Origin: CAYTBN01 sp964542165
GTDB lineage: Bacteria; Myxococcota_A; UBA796; UBA9615; CAYRNR01
Direction: 5' to 3'
NCBI GenBank assembly: GCA_964542165.1
Contig: CAZITQ010000004.1
Coordinates: 1 to 64,000, forward strand
DNA length: 64,000 nt
The position numbers were made by a program, and so were the translations under genes. The notes beneath the pieces were generated by a model that searched no databases, was not told the origin of the DNA, and was given only the letters and a program-made list of their open reading frames with translations. Numbering within the stretch: the stretch's first letter is position 1; each line of letters opens with the position of its first letter. Below, one piece after another: positions 36,070 to 45,867 of this stretch.

Positions 36070-37392
36070 CTAGAACTTGGCCGAGGTGACGTTGAACGTC
36101 ATGTGATCGGTGGGCAGCACGGCGATCTCCTGCATGTCGAAGTCGCTGCCGTTCCAGATCCAGCGGCGGAGGGTGCCCTGGTCCCAGGGGAGGCCGTCGG
36201 ACATGACGTAGAGTTCGGGTTTGCCGTTGCCGTCCAGGTCGAGGATGTTCGCGGCGTGCTCGAACTCCGCGGAAGCGGAGTCCTTGGCCACCAGGTGGCT
36301 GGTCCAGCCCCCCTCGCCCTGGCGCAGCATGTAGATCCCGGCGGTCATGGTCGAGGCCACCAGCTCGAGCTTGCCGTCGCCGGTCAGGTCGCCGTAGGTC
36401 AGGAATCGACACTGCTCGTCCCGGAAGGTGGCCATGTCGGTCTCGGTGACCTTGCCGTCCTCCCAGCGATAGCGGCGGATGATCAGCGGGTCGGAGGCCT
36501 GGACCTTGTCGCCGACCTTCTTTCGTTCGGGCTCGATGGCGGCGTAGAGGTCGGCCGTGCCGCGCCCCTCCAGGTCCGCGACCAGGATCTCCTTGACGTG
36601 CGCTCCCAGGAAGCTGGCCACCTCGAACCGCGCGGACGATCCGTCCCGGTACCGGTAGCCGACGATGGCGCCGGGCTGCGGCGTGCCGTCCAGCACGTTG
36701 GGGGCCGACGGGGTAGCGAAGAACTCGGCGCGACCGTCGCCGTCCACGTCCCCGATCTCGATCTCGTGGACGAAGATCCGCTCCTCGGTCCGATCGACCT
36801 CGTGGACCCGCCAGTCCCCCTCGTCGGGGATCTCGACCACGGCCACCACCCCCAGGTCGTGGGTGGCAATCACGGCGTCGTCCCGGCCGTCGCCGGTCAC
36901 GTCGCCGATCTCCAGGTCCCGCAGCCGCTCCTGCTCGCCGCCGAAGGTGGGAGCCCAGATCGTCGTGGCCTGCCAGCCCGCGTCGCCGCGGACCCAGGTC
37001 TTGAGCCGGGCCTTGTTGGCGCCGATGGTCAACAACGCCGTGGACCCGTCCGGACGGGAGAGGGGGAGGGCCTTGTGGAAGACGTTGGACTCGGGGTCGT
37101 CCAGGGTCTCCACGGACCAGGACTCGCCGGTGCCCCGGATCAAGGTCAGCCGGGCGGGCGCGGGGATGGGTTTCTTGTCCCCGGTCTCCGGATCGGTCTG
37201 GTTCTCGAACCAGGCCTGGGCCAGCAGCAGCGTGTCGGTCTGTCCGGGGGCGGCCGGGACCTTGGCGATGGGATCGGCGCCGATGGCCGGCGTCGCGTCG
37301 GCGGTACTCCCGCCGGAGTCGCCGCCGCAGGCCGACAAGGTCAGCGACGCGACGACCGCCAGGACCAGCAAGAAGGGGATTCGTGTACGCAT
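36070..37392 (-). CDS. FG-GAP/VCBS-repeat lipoprotein
   Basis: A 440-residue lipoprotein with signal LLVLAVVASLTLSACGG. The mature protein contains at least four Asp/Gly-rich calcium-loop repeats (IGDVTGDGRDDAVI, IGDVDGDGRAEFFA, YGDLTGDGKLELVA, ILDLDGNGKPELYV) of the FG-GAP/VCBS type that build a beta-propeller. Such proteins are surface exposed and may bind glycans or proteins; none is identified. A TATACT -10 box lies at 37425-37430 on the minus strand, 30 bases before the ATG. It is divergent from the kinase gene. Confidence 0.88.
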   Translation of the reverse strand: MRTRIPFLLVLAVVASLTLSACGGDSGGSTADATPAIGADPIAKVPAAPGQTDTLLLAQAWFENQTDPETGDKKPIPAPARLTLIRGTGESWSVETLDDPESNVFHKALPLSRPDGSTALLTIGANKARLKTWVRGDAGWQATTIWAPTFGGEQERLRDLEIGDVTGDGRDDAVIATHDLGVVAVVEIPDEGDWRVHEVDRTEERIFVHEIEIGDVDGDGRAEFFATPSAPNVLDGTPQPGAIVGYRYRDGSSARFEVASFLGAHVKEILVADLEGRGTADLYAAIEPERKKVGDKVQASDPLIIRRYRWEDGKVTETDMATFRDEQCRFLTYGDLTGDGKLELVASTMTAGIYMLRQGEGGWTSHLVAKDSASAEFEHAANILDLDGNGKPELYVMSDGLPWDQGTLRRWIWNGSDFDMQEIAVLPTDHMTFNVTSAKF

Positions 37393-37593
37393 TCTCGACT
37401 CTCCTCGGGCAGGGAAACCCGCGAAGTATAGTGATCATCCCTCGGGTGTGCACGGATCCCCACCAGAACCCGCTCCCGCGGCCGCACCCGAAGCCACCTC
37501 GGGCGCGCGGGCGGATGTGGGAGGGGGGCTGGGTTCCTGGCGGGAGCGTCGTCTGCCCCCTATACTCTTCGTGATTCCGGGAGGTTATCCGCA

Positions 37594-39144
37594 GTGACCA
37601 CGCCGTCGGGTCCAGGCACGCCCCACGAGACGCCGAGGCGGGTGGGCCTGTGGCGTTCGGTGGTCCTGAACCTGGCGTTCCTGGTGCTGGCGACCCTGCT
37701 GCTCAACGCCTTTCTGGTGTGGAACATCGGCTCGGACAACCGCTGGAGCCGGCGGGAACAGCAGGCGGTCCAGACCGCCACCCTGCTGGCCGAGCAGATC
37801 GAGGGGACGCTGCTCAAGCGGGACCTGAGCCTCTCGACCGACCAGGCCCGCGTCATCCAGCCCCTGGTGCAAGACCTGGCCGAGGGTGAACTCGCGCCCT
37901 ATTCGTTGATGGTGGTCGATCGCTCCCTGGTCGTGGTCGCCGAGGCCGGCGAACCCTGGTCCGACACCCTGCCCCCCGCGGATCTGCGGGAGGCGGTGCT
38001 GGAGGGTCGCACCTTCACCGGCAGCGAGCGACCCAGGGGCTCCCTGTGGGGTCCGCGCACGATCTTCGCGTCGATGCCCGTGGAGATCGGCGCCCGGCGC
38101 ATCGGGGGCGTGCGGGTGGCGTACCTGCTCGGAGGGAGCACCACCTGGCTCCTGGACCGCAACCTGCTGGTGTTCGTCCTGTACTGCGTGGGCGCCCTGG
38201 TGATCGTGATCCTGTTCTCCACCGCCATCTTCCGCAACCGGGTGCTACAGCCGATCCGCGTCCTGATGGTCGGCACCGCCCGGGTGGCGGAGGGCATGTT
38301 CTCGATCCGGGTGCCCGAGGAGGAACCCACCGAGATCGGCGAGCTGGCCGCGTCCTTCAACCAGATGGCCGAGGAGCTGGAGCGCTACCAGGCCCGGACC
38401 GAGGAGCAGGTGGCCGAACTGCAGCACATCAACGAGCTCCTGGAGCGGACCCGGGACGAGCTGGCGCTGCAGGCCCGCATGGCCGGGGTCGGCCGGCTGG
38501 CCGCGGGCGTGGCCCACGAGATCGGCAATCCCCTGTCGGCGGTCACCGGCTTCGTCGACCTCCTGCGGGGTGACGATCTGGACCCCGAGACCCGCGACGA
38601 CCTCCTGCGGCGGGTCTCCGACGAACTCGGCCGGGCCCACACCATCGTCCGGGATCTGCTCGACTACGCGCGTCCGGCGGCGGAGGAGCTGGAGGACGTC
38701 GACGTGCCCGCCGTGGTCCAGGCCGCCCGCGAGATGGTGGCCATGCAGCGGGATTTCGACCGCATCGGCGTGGAGGCGGTGGTCGACGGGCCGATTCCCT
38801 CCGTCCGGGCAGAGTCGTCCCGGTTGCGGCAGGTGCTGATCAACCTGCTGCTCAACGCCCGCGACGCGATGGATGGCGACGGCGAGGTGACGATGCGGGT
38901 CCGGCGCGAGGGTGAGCTGTGTACCATCGCCGTGCACGACACCGGTCCCGGCGTCCCCCTGGAACACATGGACTCGATCTTCGATCCCTTCTTCACCACC
39001 AAGGAACCCGGAGCGGGTACGGGGCTGGGCCTGTCGGTCTCCCTCCAGATCATCGAGGGGTTCGGCGGGCGACTCCGGTACCACCCCGGCGAGGACGGGG
39101 GGGCGGTGTTCACGGTGGAGCTACCGCTGACTCCCGAGGGATGA
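37594..39144 (+). CDS. NtrB-like sensor histidine kinase
   Basis: A 516-residue membrane kinase. A first transmembrane helix lies at about 20-45, a sensing region at 50-185 and a second helix at about 190-210. Then come HAMP (about 215-265), HisKA (His308 in AAGVAHEIGNPLSAV) and HATPase (N-box LRQVLINLLLNARDAM, G1 DTGPGV, F FDPFFTTKEPG, G2 GTGLGLSV). The start is GTG 37594, with GGAGG nine bases before and a TATACT -10 box at 37561-37566. The NtrB-type HEIGNP box fits an NtrC partner; an orphan NtrC-type regulator sits at 6197, but there is no direct link. Confidence 0.94.
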   Translation: MTTPSGPGTPHETPRRVGLWRSVVLNLAFLVLATLLLNAFLVWNIGSDNRWSRREQQAVQTATLLAEQIEGTLLKRDLSLSTDQARVIQPLVQDLAEGELAPYSLMVVDRSLVVVAEAGEPWSDTLPPADLREAVLEGRTFTGSERPRGSLWGPRTIFASMPVEIGARRIGGVRVAYLLGGSTTWLLDRNLLVFVLYCVGALVIVILFSTAIFRNRVLQPIRVLMVGTARVAEGMFSIRVPEEEPTEIGELAASFNQMAEELERYQARTEEQVAELQHINELLERTRDELALQARMAGVGRLAAGVAHEIGNPLSAVTGFVDLLRGDDLDPETRDDLLRRVSDELGRAHTIVRDLLDYARPAAEELEDVDVPAVVQAAREMVAMQRDFDRIGVEAVVDGPIPSVRAESSRLRQVLINLLLNARDAMDGDGEVTMRVRREGELCTIAVHDTGPGVPLEHMDSIFDPFFTTKEPGAGTGLGLSVSLQIIEGFGGRLRYHPGEDGGAVFTVELPLTPEG

Positions 39145-39227
39145 TCCGTGGTCCTGCGCGTCACCCATCCGCGCATTCCAGGGGAACCTTCGTCGGCTCC
39201 GGGGTGTCCCAGGCCACATAGGAGACG

Positions 39228-42200
39228 ATGAACGTGGGCGACCTGCCCCTCAGCCCCAGCGCCGCACCCCTCCCGGGGGAGGGGCACGCCGCCGCCGAGA
39301 TCCTCGGCCGTGGGTTGGGGCTCGTCCGCCGGAGGCGCTGGATCCAGGCCTCGGTGACCCTGGCGGGTTGGTCCGCGTTGGCCCTCTCGCTGGGCGTTGC
39401 CCTGCTGTGGATCCTGCTGGCCGCAGGCATGCGGGGGCCATGGACGATCTGGGTGGCCGCCGTCCCCACGCTGGTCGCCGTCCTCGTCGCAGCCGCCGCC
39501 ACGGTCCTGCGCCTGGCGTGGAGGTCGCGGGACCCTCGACGGCCCGCCGCATCCCTCGACCGGGCCCTGACGGGCGACAGCGTGCGGGTCGCCGTCGAGT
39601 TGCTCGGCGAGCACCGGAGCGGTCGGCTCTCCGATCCCTTCGCCGTGCGCCGGCTCGTCAGTCACCTGGAGCGCACGGCACGGCGCGTGTCGGGGCTGGA
39701 CCTGGGCCGGGCGATCCCGTGGCCCCGGCGGGGGCGGGTGGGCGCGGTGTCCCTCCCCCTGGCGGTGGTGGCCCTCGCCGCGACCCTCTCGCCGGGGCCG
39801 AGGGGACGACTCGCCAGGGCCCTGGAGCCCCCCCCGACGGCGACGGCCGCAACCGCGCTGGAGCGGGGAGAGGCGCCGGTGTTCCACCTGCGGGACGTGC
39901 AGGTCGAGTTGACCGCCCCGACCTACACGGCTCTTCCCCCCGAGACGCTCCCCAGCGGATCGGGTTCCTTTGCCGCCCTCCCGGGGACCCGGGTCTCGGT
40001 GCTGGCCCGGGTGGACGCGGAGCCCCAGGGCGTGACCTTCCAGGTCGGAGATGGGCCCTGGTTGACCGGTGAGGTGCTCGGGGACCGGCGGATCCGGATC
40101 GACTTCACCGTGGGGCAGGAGCGCAGCTACCGGGTGGAGGTGGAGACCGAGGGGGAGACCCTGGGCACCGGCGACCTGACGATCCTGCTGCGGGAGGACG
40201 CCGCCCCCTCGGCCCGGCTGGCCGAACGCCCCCCCGAGCCGCTGGAGCTCAGCGGTGGGGACAGCCTCCCCCTGCGCGTGGAGGCCCAGGACGACTTCGG
40301 GCTGGTCGGGGTCGATCGTGTCCTGACCCGCCGGGGGGTCGAGGTCGATCGCGTCCGCGTGGCCGACCTGCCCGATCCCTCCCGCAGCGCCGGGATCGAC
40401 GACGTGTGGACGGTCCCCGGCGAGGAGGAGCTCGCCGGTGGCACCCTGTGGCTGCATTTCGACGTGTGGGACAACGACACCGTGTCCGGCCCGCACCGGG
40501 GGGCGACCGAACCCCTGCGCGTCCACCTGCTGGGGGCCGCGGACCTGCGTCGCCGGGCGGTGGCAGCCCAGGACGACCTGCTCGACGCCCTGCTGCTGGC
40601 CCTGGCCGAACACCTGCTGTGGCAGGACGGCCTGGATGACGACCCCACCGGCGCCGCCGTCGCAGACCGCGCCCGGGAGCGTATGGTCGCGGCCCTCGAG
40701 GCCGCGGTCCCGGTGCGCGAGGGTATGCGGTCGGATCCGGCGACGGACGCCGTCGGATTTGCCGCCCTCGGATCGGCCATGGACGACGCCAGCCGCTCGT
40801 GGGACGAGCTCGCGCAGCTCCTGCGTCGCGCGGACATCGAGGGCACCGTACCCCGGGAGCTGCCCGCGGCCCTGGACGATCACATCCGCAACCTGGAGCG
40901 GGCCGCGCTGCTACTCGACCGGGAGCGATCCGCCGCCCAGCGGGCGCTGGTGGCCGACGCGGCCCAGCGCGCCAACCACGCCATGGAGGCGCTCCGTGAG
41001 GCCGTGGCCGGGGGGGACAGGGCGGCGATCGAGCGGGCCATGGAGGCTCTCCAGCAGCGCATGGCGGAGCTGGCGCGCGAGATGGCACAGGTGGATCCCG
41101 GGCAGTACGCCGAGGTGATGAACAGCGCGGCCGGGGCGGCGGGCCAGAACCTGATGTCGCAGCTCGAGCGTCTGATGGCCGAGGGCAAGACGGACGAGGC
41201 CATGGCGCTGCTGGAACGGAGCGAGCGTTCCATGGCGCAGATGCAGCAGATGGGGCAGGGATCCTCGGCGGCCGAGGCGCTGGCCCAGCTGGATGCGGCG
41301 CTGGACGAGGTGGGGGCGCTCGCACAGCGCCAGACGGAACTCAACCGGGAGCTCGGAGCCATCGACGGGGCCTTCCCCGACGCCAGCGGCCCCGGGGGTC
41401 TGGAGGGGATCCGCGAGGACCTGGAGCGGCTCCGGGAGAGGGTGGGGGACCTGCAGCGGGAGGAGCACCTGCCCCGCCTCGGGGGAGTCGTCCGTGGACG
41501 GGTCGGCCGGGCCGGCCGCTACCTCGGCGAGGCGGACCAGGGGCTGGAGAGGCGCGATCTGGACCAGGCCATCCGAGGTCTGGCCCGCTCCGACGACGAG
41601 CTGCTCGACCTGATGGACACGGCCGCGATCCTCGACGAGGCGGGGTCGACGGGGATGACCCCGGAGGCGTTCGGGGACTGGCTCGAGGAGGTCGGGGAGG
41701 CGGAGTCCGAGCACCTGCGGCTGGTGGAGCGCGTACTGGCCGCCGAGCGCGCCTGGCGCGACGCCAGGTCCGCTGCCGGGCAGAGCGCCACACCCCTGGC
41801 GGGACGGCAGCGGGAGCTGGCGGACGACACGGCGGCCCTGGGGGAATCCGTGGGTGGGGTGGACGGCATGGCCTGGGACGGGGCGTCCCATCGGCGACGA
41901 CTCGAGGACGTGGAACAGCTGATGGACGGAGCCGCCGACGCGATGCAGGTCGGCCGGGTCCCCCGCGCGGTCGACAGCGGCGAGCAGGCCATGGCCCAGC
42001 TGGACCGGCTGCGTGGCGATCTGGAGCAATCGCGCGAGATGATCCAGCAGTCGGCGCAGGGTACCTCGGGCGCGATCCCCATGGCGGCCATGTCCGGGCA
42101 GGGATGGCAACGCATGGGCCGGGGGCACGGGCTGGATCCCACCCACGGGATGGTCGAGTTGCCCCCGCCGGGTCGATTCGCCGGCCCGGAGGAGCTGCGC

Positions 42201-42287
42201 GCCGCCGCCCTGGAGGCCGCGGCCGAAGACGCTCCGCCCGAGTACCGCCCCCTCAACGATCGGTACTACGAGGAGCTGGTCCGGTGA
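39228..42287 (+). CDS. DUF4175-like coiled-coil membrane protein
   Basis: A 1019-residue protein. Two or three transmembrane helices lie in residues 40-95 and at about 168-190. Beta-rich domains follow (residues 220-420, for example VQVELTAPTYTALPPETL). Then there is a long Ala/Glu/Arg/Gln-rich coiled-coil region (about 440-990), with RMAELAREMAQVDPGQYAEV and RLMAEGKTDEAMALLERSE. The architecture matches DUF4175-like proteins found beside MoxR/DUF58/vWA genes. Function is not established. It is the first gene of the tight seven-gene series; the next gene overlaps (GTGA). Confidence 0.75.
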   Translation: MNVGDLPLSPSAAPLPGEGHAAAEILGRGLGLVRRRRWIQASVTLAGWSALALSLGVALLWILLAAGMRGPWTIWVAAVPTLVAVLVAAAATVLRLAWRSRDPRRPAASLDRALTGDSVRVAVELLGEHRSGRLSDPFAVRRLVSHLERTARRVSGLDLGRAIPWPRRGRVGAVSLPLAVVALAATLSPGPRGRLARALEPPPTATAATALERGEAPVFHLRDVQVELTAPTYTALPPETLPSGSGSFAALPGTRVSVLARVDAEPQGVTFQVGDGPWLTGEVLGDRRIRIDFTVGQERSYRVEVETEGETLGTGDLTILLREDAAPSARLAERPPEPLELSGGDSLPLRVEAQDDFGLVGVDRVLTRRGVEVDRVRVADLPDPSRSAGIDDVWTVPGEEELAGGTLWLHFDVWDNDTVSGPHRGATEPLRVHLLGAADLRRRAVAAQDDLLDALLLALAEHLLWQDGLDDDPTGAAVADRARERMVAALEAAVPVREGMRSDPATDAVGFAALGSAMDDASRSWDELAQLLRRADIEGTVPRELPAALDDHIRNLERAALLLDRERSAAQRALVADAAQRANHAMEALREAVAGGDRAAIERAMEALQQRMAELAREMAQVDPGQYAEVMNSAAGAAGQNLMSQLERLMAEGKTDEAMALLERSERSMAQMQQMGQGSSAAEALAQLDAALDEVGALAQRQTELNRELGAIDGAFPDASGPGGLEGIREDLERLRERVGDLQREEHLPRLGGVVRGRVGRAGRYLGEADQGLERRDLDQAIRGLARSDDELLDLMDTAAILDEAGSTGMTPEAFGDWLEEVGEAESEHLRLVERVLAAERAWRDARSAAGQSATPLAGRQRELADDTAALGESVGGVDGMAWDGASHRRRLEDVEQLMDGAADAMQVGRVPRAVDSGEQAMAQLDRLRGDLEQSREMIQQSAQGTSGAIPMAAMSGQGWQRMGRGHGLDPTHGMVELPPPGRFAGPEELRAAALEAAAEDAPPEYRPLNDRYYEELVR

Positions 42288-43864
42288 GGTCGCTGACCCT
42301 CGTCGCCATCGGTCTGGCCCTGGCCTCGGCCGGGATCGCCGTGGCGTCCGAGGACGCCATCACCTCCGGGCATGCGGCCCTGGAGCGGCGGGACGTGGCG
42401 GCCGCCCTGGAGCAGGTGGCGCAGCTGGATCGACGGGGTGACGAGGGCGTGGACGCGATGGTCCTGCGGGCCCTGACCTACCAGTTCACGGGGGACCACG
42501 GCGCCGCTCTGGAGGCCATCGAGGCCGTGCCGCGGGGGCTGGGCGTCGAGGACCTGCGCTCGGTCATCGAGGCCGGGGCACGCTGGATGGGAGACGCCAC
42601 GGAGCTCCAGTCGGAACACTTCGTCCTGCGCCACGCCCCCGGTGTCGACGCGATCTGGGCCGAGCGGGCCCTGGACATCCTGGAGGCGGCCCACGACCAC
42701 GTGGGGGCCGACCTGGGGCTCTACCCGGCGGAGGCGGTGGTGGTGGAGGTCTACCCGACGTCGGCCTCCTTCGCCGAGGCCACCGGGCTTCCCCCCGAGG
42801 CGGTGGCCAACGACACCGTGGGCCTCTACCGCTGGGACCGGCTGCTGGTCACCTCGCCGATGGCCGCCGCCTTCGGCTACCCCTGGGCCGACACCCTCTG
42901 CCACGAGTACACGCACCTGATCGTCGACCGGCTGGGCGGCGGGAGGGTCCCCGTATGGCTGCACGAGGGCATCGCCTCGTTCGAGCAGCGCCGCTGGCGG
43001 GGGGGGGACGACGCCCGGGTGTCCCCCTCGGGCCTGCGCCTGCTCGCCGACGCCCTGGGTGCGGGCGACCTGGTCACGCTGGAGGAGATCGGGACCTGCC
43101 TGGCCTGTCTCGAGTCGCCCGAACGGGTACAGCTGGGCTTCGTCCAGATGCACACCCTGGTCGATCACGTGGTCCGCTCACGGGGCATCGATGCGATCCA
43201 GCGGACGCTGGCGGCGTGCCGTCTGGGGGCGGACGCGGAGGACGCGCTGGGGACCGCCTGGGGCGAGGGCTTCGAGGATCTGTGGGGCTCCTGGCGTGGA
43301 GCGGTGGAGGGCCAGGAGGTGGGGGCGGCGGAGGGCGCGGGAGTGGTCGGGCTGGCGCTGGACGAGGCTGGCCCCGGCGCGACCGTGGACGATCGCGTCC
43401 TCGCGGGCCAGCCCAGGGGGGCCGCCCACGCCCGCCTCGGGGATCTACTCGTGGCCCGGGGGCAGCGGCGCGCCGCGCTGCTGGAGTACGACCGCGCCGC
43501 GAACCACCTGGACGACATCTCCCCGGCGCTGGCCTGCAAGCGGGCCGCGGTGCTCCGCGACCTGGGGCTGGCCGGTCGCGCCCTGGAGGAGGTGGAGGCG
43601 GCGCGGCGGCTCTACCCGGAGTTCGAACCGCTGCTGATCAACGCGGCGCGGGCCCAGATGGACCTGGGCCAGCGGGAGCAGGCGCTGCTGGCCCTGGACG
43701 ATGCCGAACTGATCAACCCCTTCGACCCCCGGATCCACGCCTGGAGACTCGAACTCCTCGACGCCGATAGGGATGCCGAAGCGGTCCGGCGGGCCGAGGG
43801 GGCGCTCGAGGCGCTAGAGGACCACATGTTCTACGATGGCACCGAGCCGGGGATGGCCCGGTGA
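42284..43864 (+). CDS. Secreted gluzincin-like peptidase with TPRs
   Basis: A 526-residue exported protein (signal SLTLVAIGLALASAGIAVAS) starting at a GTG that overlaps the DUF4175 stop. The central region has a zinc peptidase pattern: CHEYTHLIVDRLGGG (HExxH) followed by VWLHEGIASFEQRRW, where the Glu is the third ligand, as in peptidase-MA-like proteins. Flanking parts are TPR-like repeats, at residues 10-90 and 370-510. Being in the MoxR/vWA cluster, it may process or assemble an envelope protein. Whether it is active is an inference from motifs only. Confidence 0.78.
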   Translation: MRSLTLVAIGLALASAGIAVASEDAITSGHAALERRDVAAALEQVAQLDRRGDEGVDAMVLRALTYQFTGDHGAALEAIEAVPRGLGVEDLRSVIEAGARWMGDATELQSEHFVLRHAPGVDAIWAERALDILEAAHDHVGADLGLYPAEAVVVEVYPTSASFAEATGLPPEAVANDTVGLYRWDRLLVTSPMAAAFGYPWADTLCHEYTHLIVDRLGGGRVPVWLHEGIASFEQRRWRGGDDARVSPSGLRLLADALGAGDLVTLEEIGTCLACLESPERVQLGFVQMHTLVDHVVRSRGIDAIQRTLAACRLGADAEDALGTAWGEGFEDLWGSWRGAVEGQEVGAAEGAGVVGLALDEAGPGATVDDRVLAGQPRGAAHARLGDLLVARGQRRAALLEYDRAANHLDDISPALACKRAAVLRDLGLAGRALEEVEAARRLYPEFEPLLINAARAQMDLGQREQALLALDDAELINPFDPRIHAWRLELLDADRDAEAVRRAEGALEALEDHMFYDGTEPGMAR

Positions 43865-43880
43865 CCGAACGAGGTACCCC

Positions 43881-44903
43881 ATGAACAGCCCACCTCCCGA
43901 GCCCGCGCTCGCCACCCCCGCGCAGGAGGTCGACGTGGTGGGTACCTGCCGCCGGGTGCGCGAGCAGCTGGCGCGCACCATCGTCGGCCAGGACCCGGTG
44001 GTCGAGCTGATGCTGATCACGCTGCTGGCCCGGGGGCACGCCCTGCTCGAGGGTGTGCCCGGGCTCGCCAAGACCCTGCTCGTTCGCAGTCTCGCCCGGG
44101 TGACCTCGTGCTCCTTCGCGCGGATCCAGTTCACGCCCGACCTGATGCCGGGCGACATCACCGGCTCCGAGGTGATGGAGGAGGACCGGCGGTCCGGGCG
44201 CCGTGAGCTGCGCTTCGTCCCCGGTCCGCTGTTCGCCCACCTCGTACTCGCGGACGAGATCAACCGCACGACGCCCAAGACCCAGGCCGCCCTGCTCGAG
44301 GCGATGCAGGAGGGTCACGTCACCGTGGGTGGCAAGACCCACCCCGTACCCGCTCCCTTCCACGTGTTCGCCACCCAGAACCCCCTCGAACAGGAGGGAA
44401 CCTATCCCCTGCCCGAGGCTCAGGTGGACCGCTTCATGGTCCGGATCCGGGTCGACTACCCGGATCCCGACGAGGAGCGGCGGATCGCCCAGGAGACCAC
44501 CGGAGCCGAGGCGCCGGAGCTCCAGCCGGTCCTGGACCCCGAGACCCTCGCCGCGATGCAGGCCCTGACGCGCCTCGTGCCGGCCGCGCCGTCGGTGGTG
44601 GACCGGGCGGTGGCCCTGGTGCGCGCCAGCCGGCCGGTGGAGGGGAGCGGCAGCTTCGTGGAGGAGAACGTCGCCTGGGGTGCGGGACCCCGGGCCAGCC
44701 AGTTCCTGGTGCTCGGCGCCCGCGCCCGCGCCCTGCTGCGGGGCCGGGACGTGGCGAGCCGTCGGGACGTGGACGCCCTGGCGCACGCGGTCCTCGGCCA
44801 CCGGATCCTGTTGACCTACCGGGCCGGGGCCCGCGGTGTCGACGGACGAGACGTGGTCGAACACCTGCTGAGGGACACGCCGGCCGACGATGCGGCGCTC
44901 TGA
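43881..44903 (+). CDS. MoxR-family AAA+ ATPase
   Basis: A 340-residue AAA+ protein with Walker A LLEGVPGLAKTLLVRSLA (GxxGxAKT type of MoxR), Walker B VLADEINRTTPKTQAALLEA, and the sensor region ATQNPLEQEGTYPLPEAQVD. MoxR ATPases act as chaperones that insert metals or cofactors into, or assemble, partners with vWA domains. It starts at ATG 43881, with GAGG seven bases upstream and 16 bases after the peptidase. The next gene overlaps by 14 bases. Confidence 0.95.
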   Translation: MNSPPPEPALATPAQEVDVVGTCRRVREQLARTIVGQDPVVELMLITLLARGHALLEGVPGLAKTLLVRSLARVTSCSFARIQFTPDLMPGDITGSEVMEEDRRSGRRELRFVPGPLFAHLVLADEINRTTPKTQAALLEAMQEGHVTVGGKTHPVPAPFHVFATQNPLEQEGTYPLPEAQVDRFMVRIRVDYPDPDEERRIAQETTGAEAPELQPVLDPETLAAMQALTRLVPAAPSVVDRAVALVRASRPVEGSGSFVEENVAWGAGPRASQFLVLGARARALLRGRDVASRRDVDALAHAVLGHRILLTYRAGARGVDGRDVVEHLLRDTPADDAAL

Positions 44904-45867
44904 CTCACGATCCGATGGAGGGCCGGAGGGGCCGGAACCCGAGGCCGCCGTTCGGCTGGCGACCCTGGCCCACGAACAGAGGACCGCGACCCTGCTCACC
45001 CTGGCCCACGCGGCCCTCCTCGAACCGGGCGCCGGTGCCCACCGCTCCACGGGGCGCGGCGCGGGAACCGATTTCGCCGACCACAAACCCTACGCGCCCG
45101 GGGACGATCTGCGGATGCTGGACTGGCGACTGGCGGCCCGCTCCGATCGCCTGGTGGTGCGCCAGTACGAGAGCCAGCGGCCGCTTCGCGCCGCGGTGGT
45201 CGTCGACGTCAGCGCATCCATGGAGTACGGATCGGTGGATGCCCGTGGGGACACCCCGGGGACCAAGTCCGAGGTCGCGGCCCACGCCGCGGCCATCCTC
45301 GGTGGGCGACTCCTGATGCAGGGGGACTCGGCCCAGCTCGGCCTGGCGGGGCGCGGGATCAGAGAATTCCCGATGCGCCGTGGCGGGCCCCAGGTGGCGG
45401 CCTGGTGTCAGGACGTGGCCCACGGACTTCCGGCGGGTGACGCCGGCTGCGCCCTGGGCGAGGCCATCGCCGGGGCGGTCGCGCGGCTCGGTCGCCCGGG
45501 TCTGCTCGCGGTGTGTACGGACGCCCTGGACGAGGACGAGAGCTGGGTCGAAGGGCTCACGGAGGCGCGCGCGCGGGGGCACGGGGTCCTGGTCCTCCAC
45601 GTGGTCGATCCCGCGGAACGCGACCTCCCCTTCGCCGATCCGGCGGCCTTCGAGGGGCTGGAGGGCGAGACATCCGTCCACGCCCATCCGGCCCGGATCC
45701 GCCGTCTCTACAGGGAGCTGTTCGCGGAGCACGTCGACCGGCTGAGGTCCAGGCTCCTGGACGCCCGCGTGGACCACGTGGAGCTGGACGTGGGCCGCCC
45801 CGTCGCCTGGGAACTCGACGCCGCGCTGGCCCCCGGCCGCACCGGAGGTGCTCGCCGGTGGAGTTGA
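44890..45867 (+). CDS. DUF58 (vWA-like) protein
   Basis: A 325-residue cytoplasmic DUF58 protein with STGRGAGTDFADHKPYAPGD and RMLDWRLAARSDRLVVRQYE, the signature part of the family. The vWA MIDAS Asp-x-Ser-x-Ser is intact (VVVDVSASMEYGS). DUF58 proteins are standard partners of MoxR. It overlaps moxR by 14 bases and the next vWA gene by 10, with no gaps, so all are one transcript. Confidence 0.92.
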   Translation: MRRSDSRSDGGPEGPEPEAAVRLATLAHEQRTATLLTLAHAALLEPGAGAHRSTGRGAGTDFADHKPYAPGDDLRMLDWRLAARSDRLVVRQYESQRPLRAAVVVDVSASMEYGSVDARGDTPGTKSEVAAHAAAILGGRLLMQGDSAQLGLAGRGIREFPMRRGGPQVAAWCQDVAHGLPAGDAGCALGEAIAGAVARLGRPGLLAVCTDALDEDESWVEGLTEARARGHGVLVLHVVDPAERDLPFADPAAFEGLEGETSVHAHPARIRRLYRELFAEHVDRLRSRLLDARVDHVELDVGRPVAWELDAALAPGRTGGARRWS

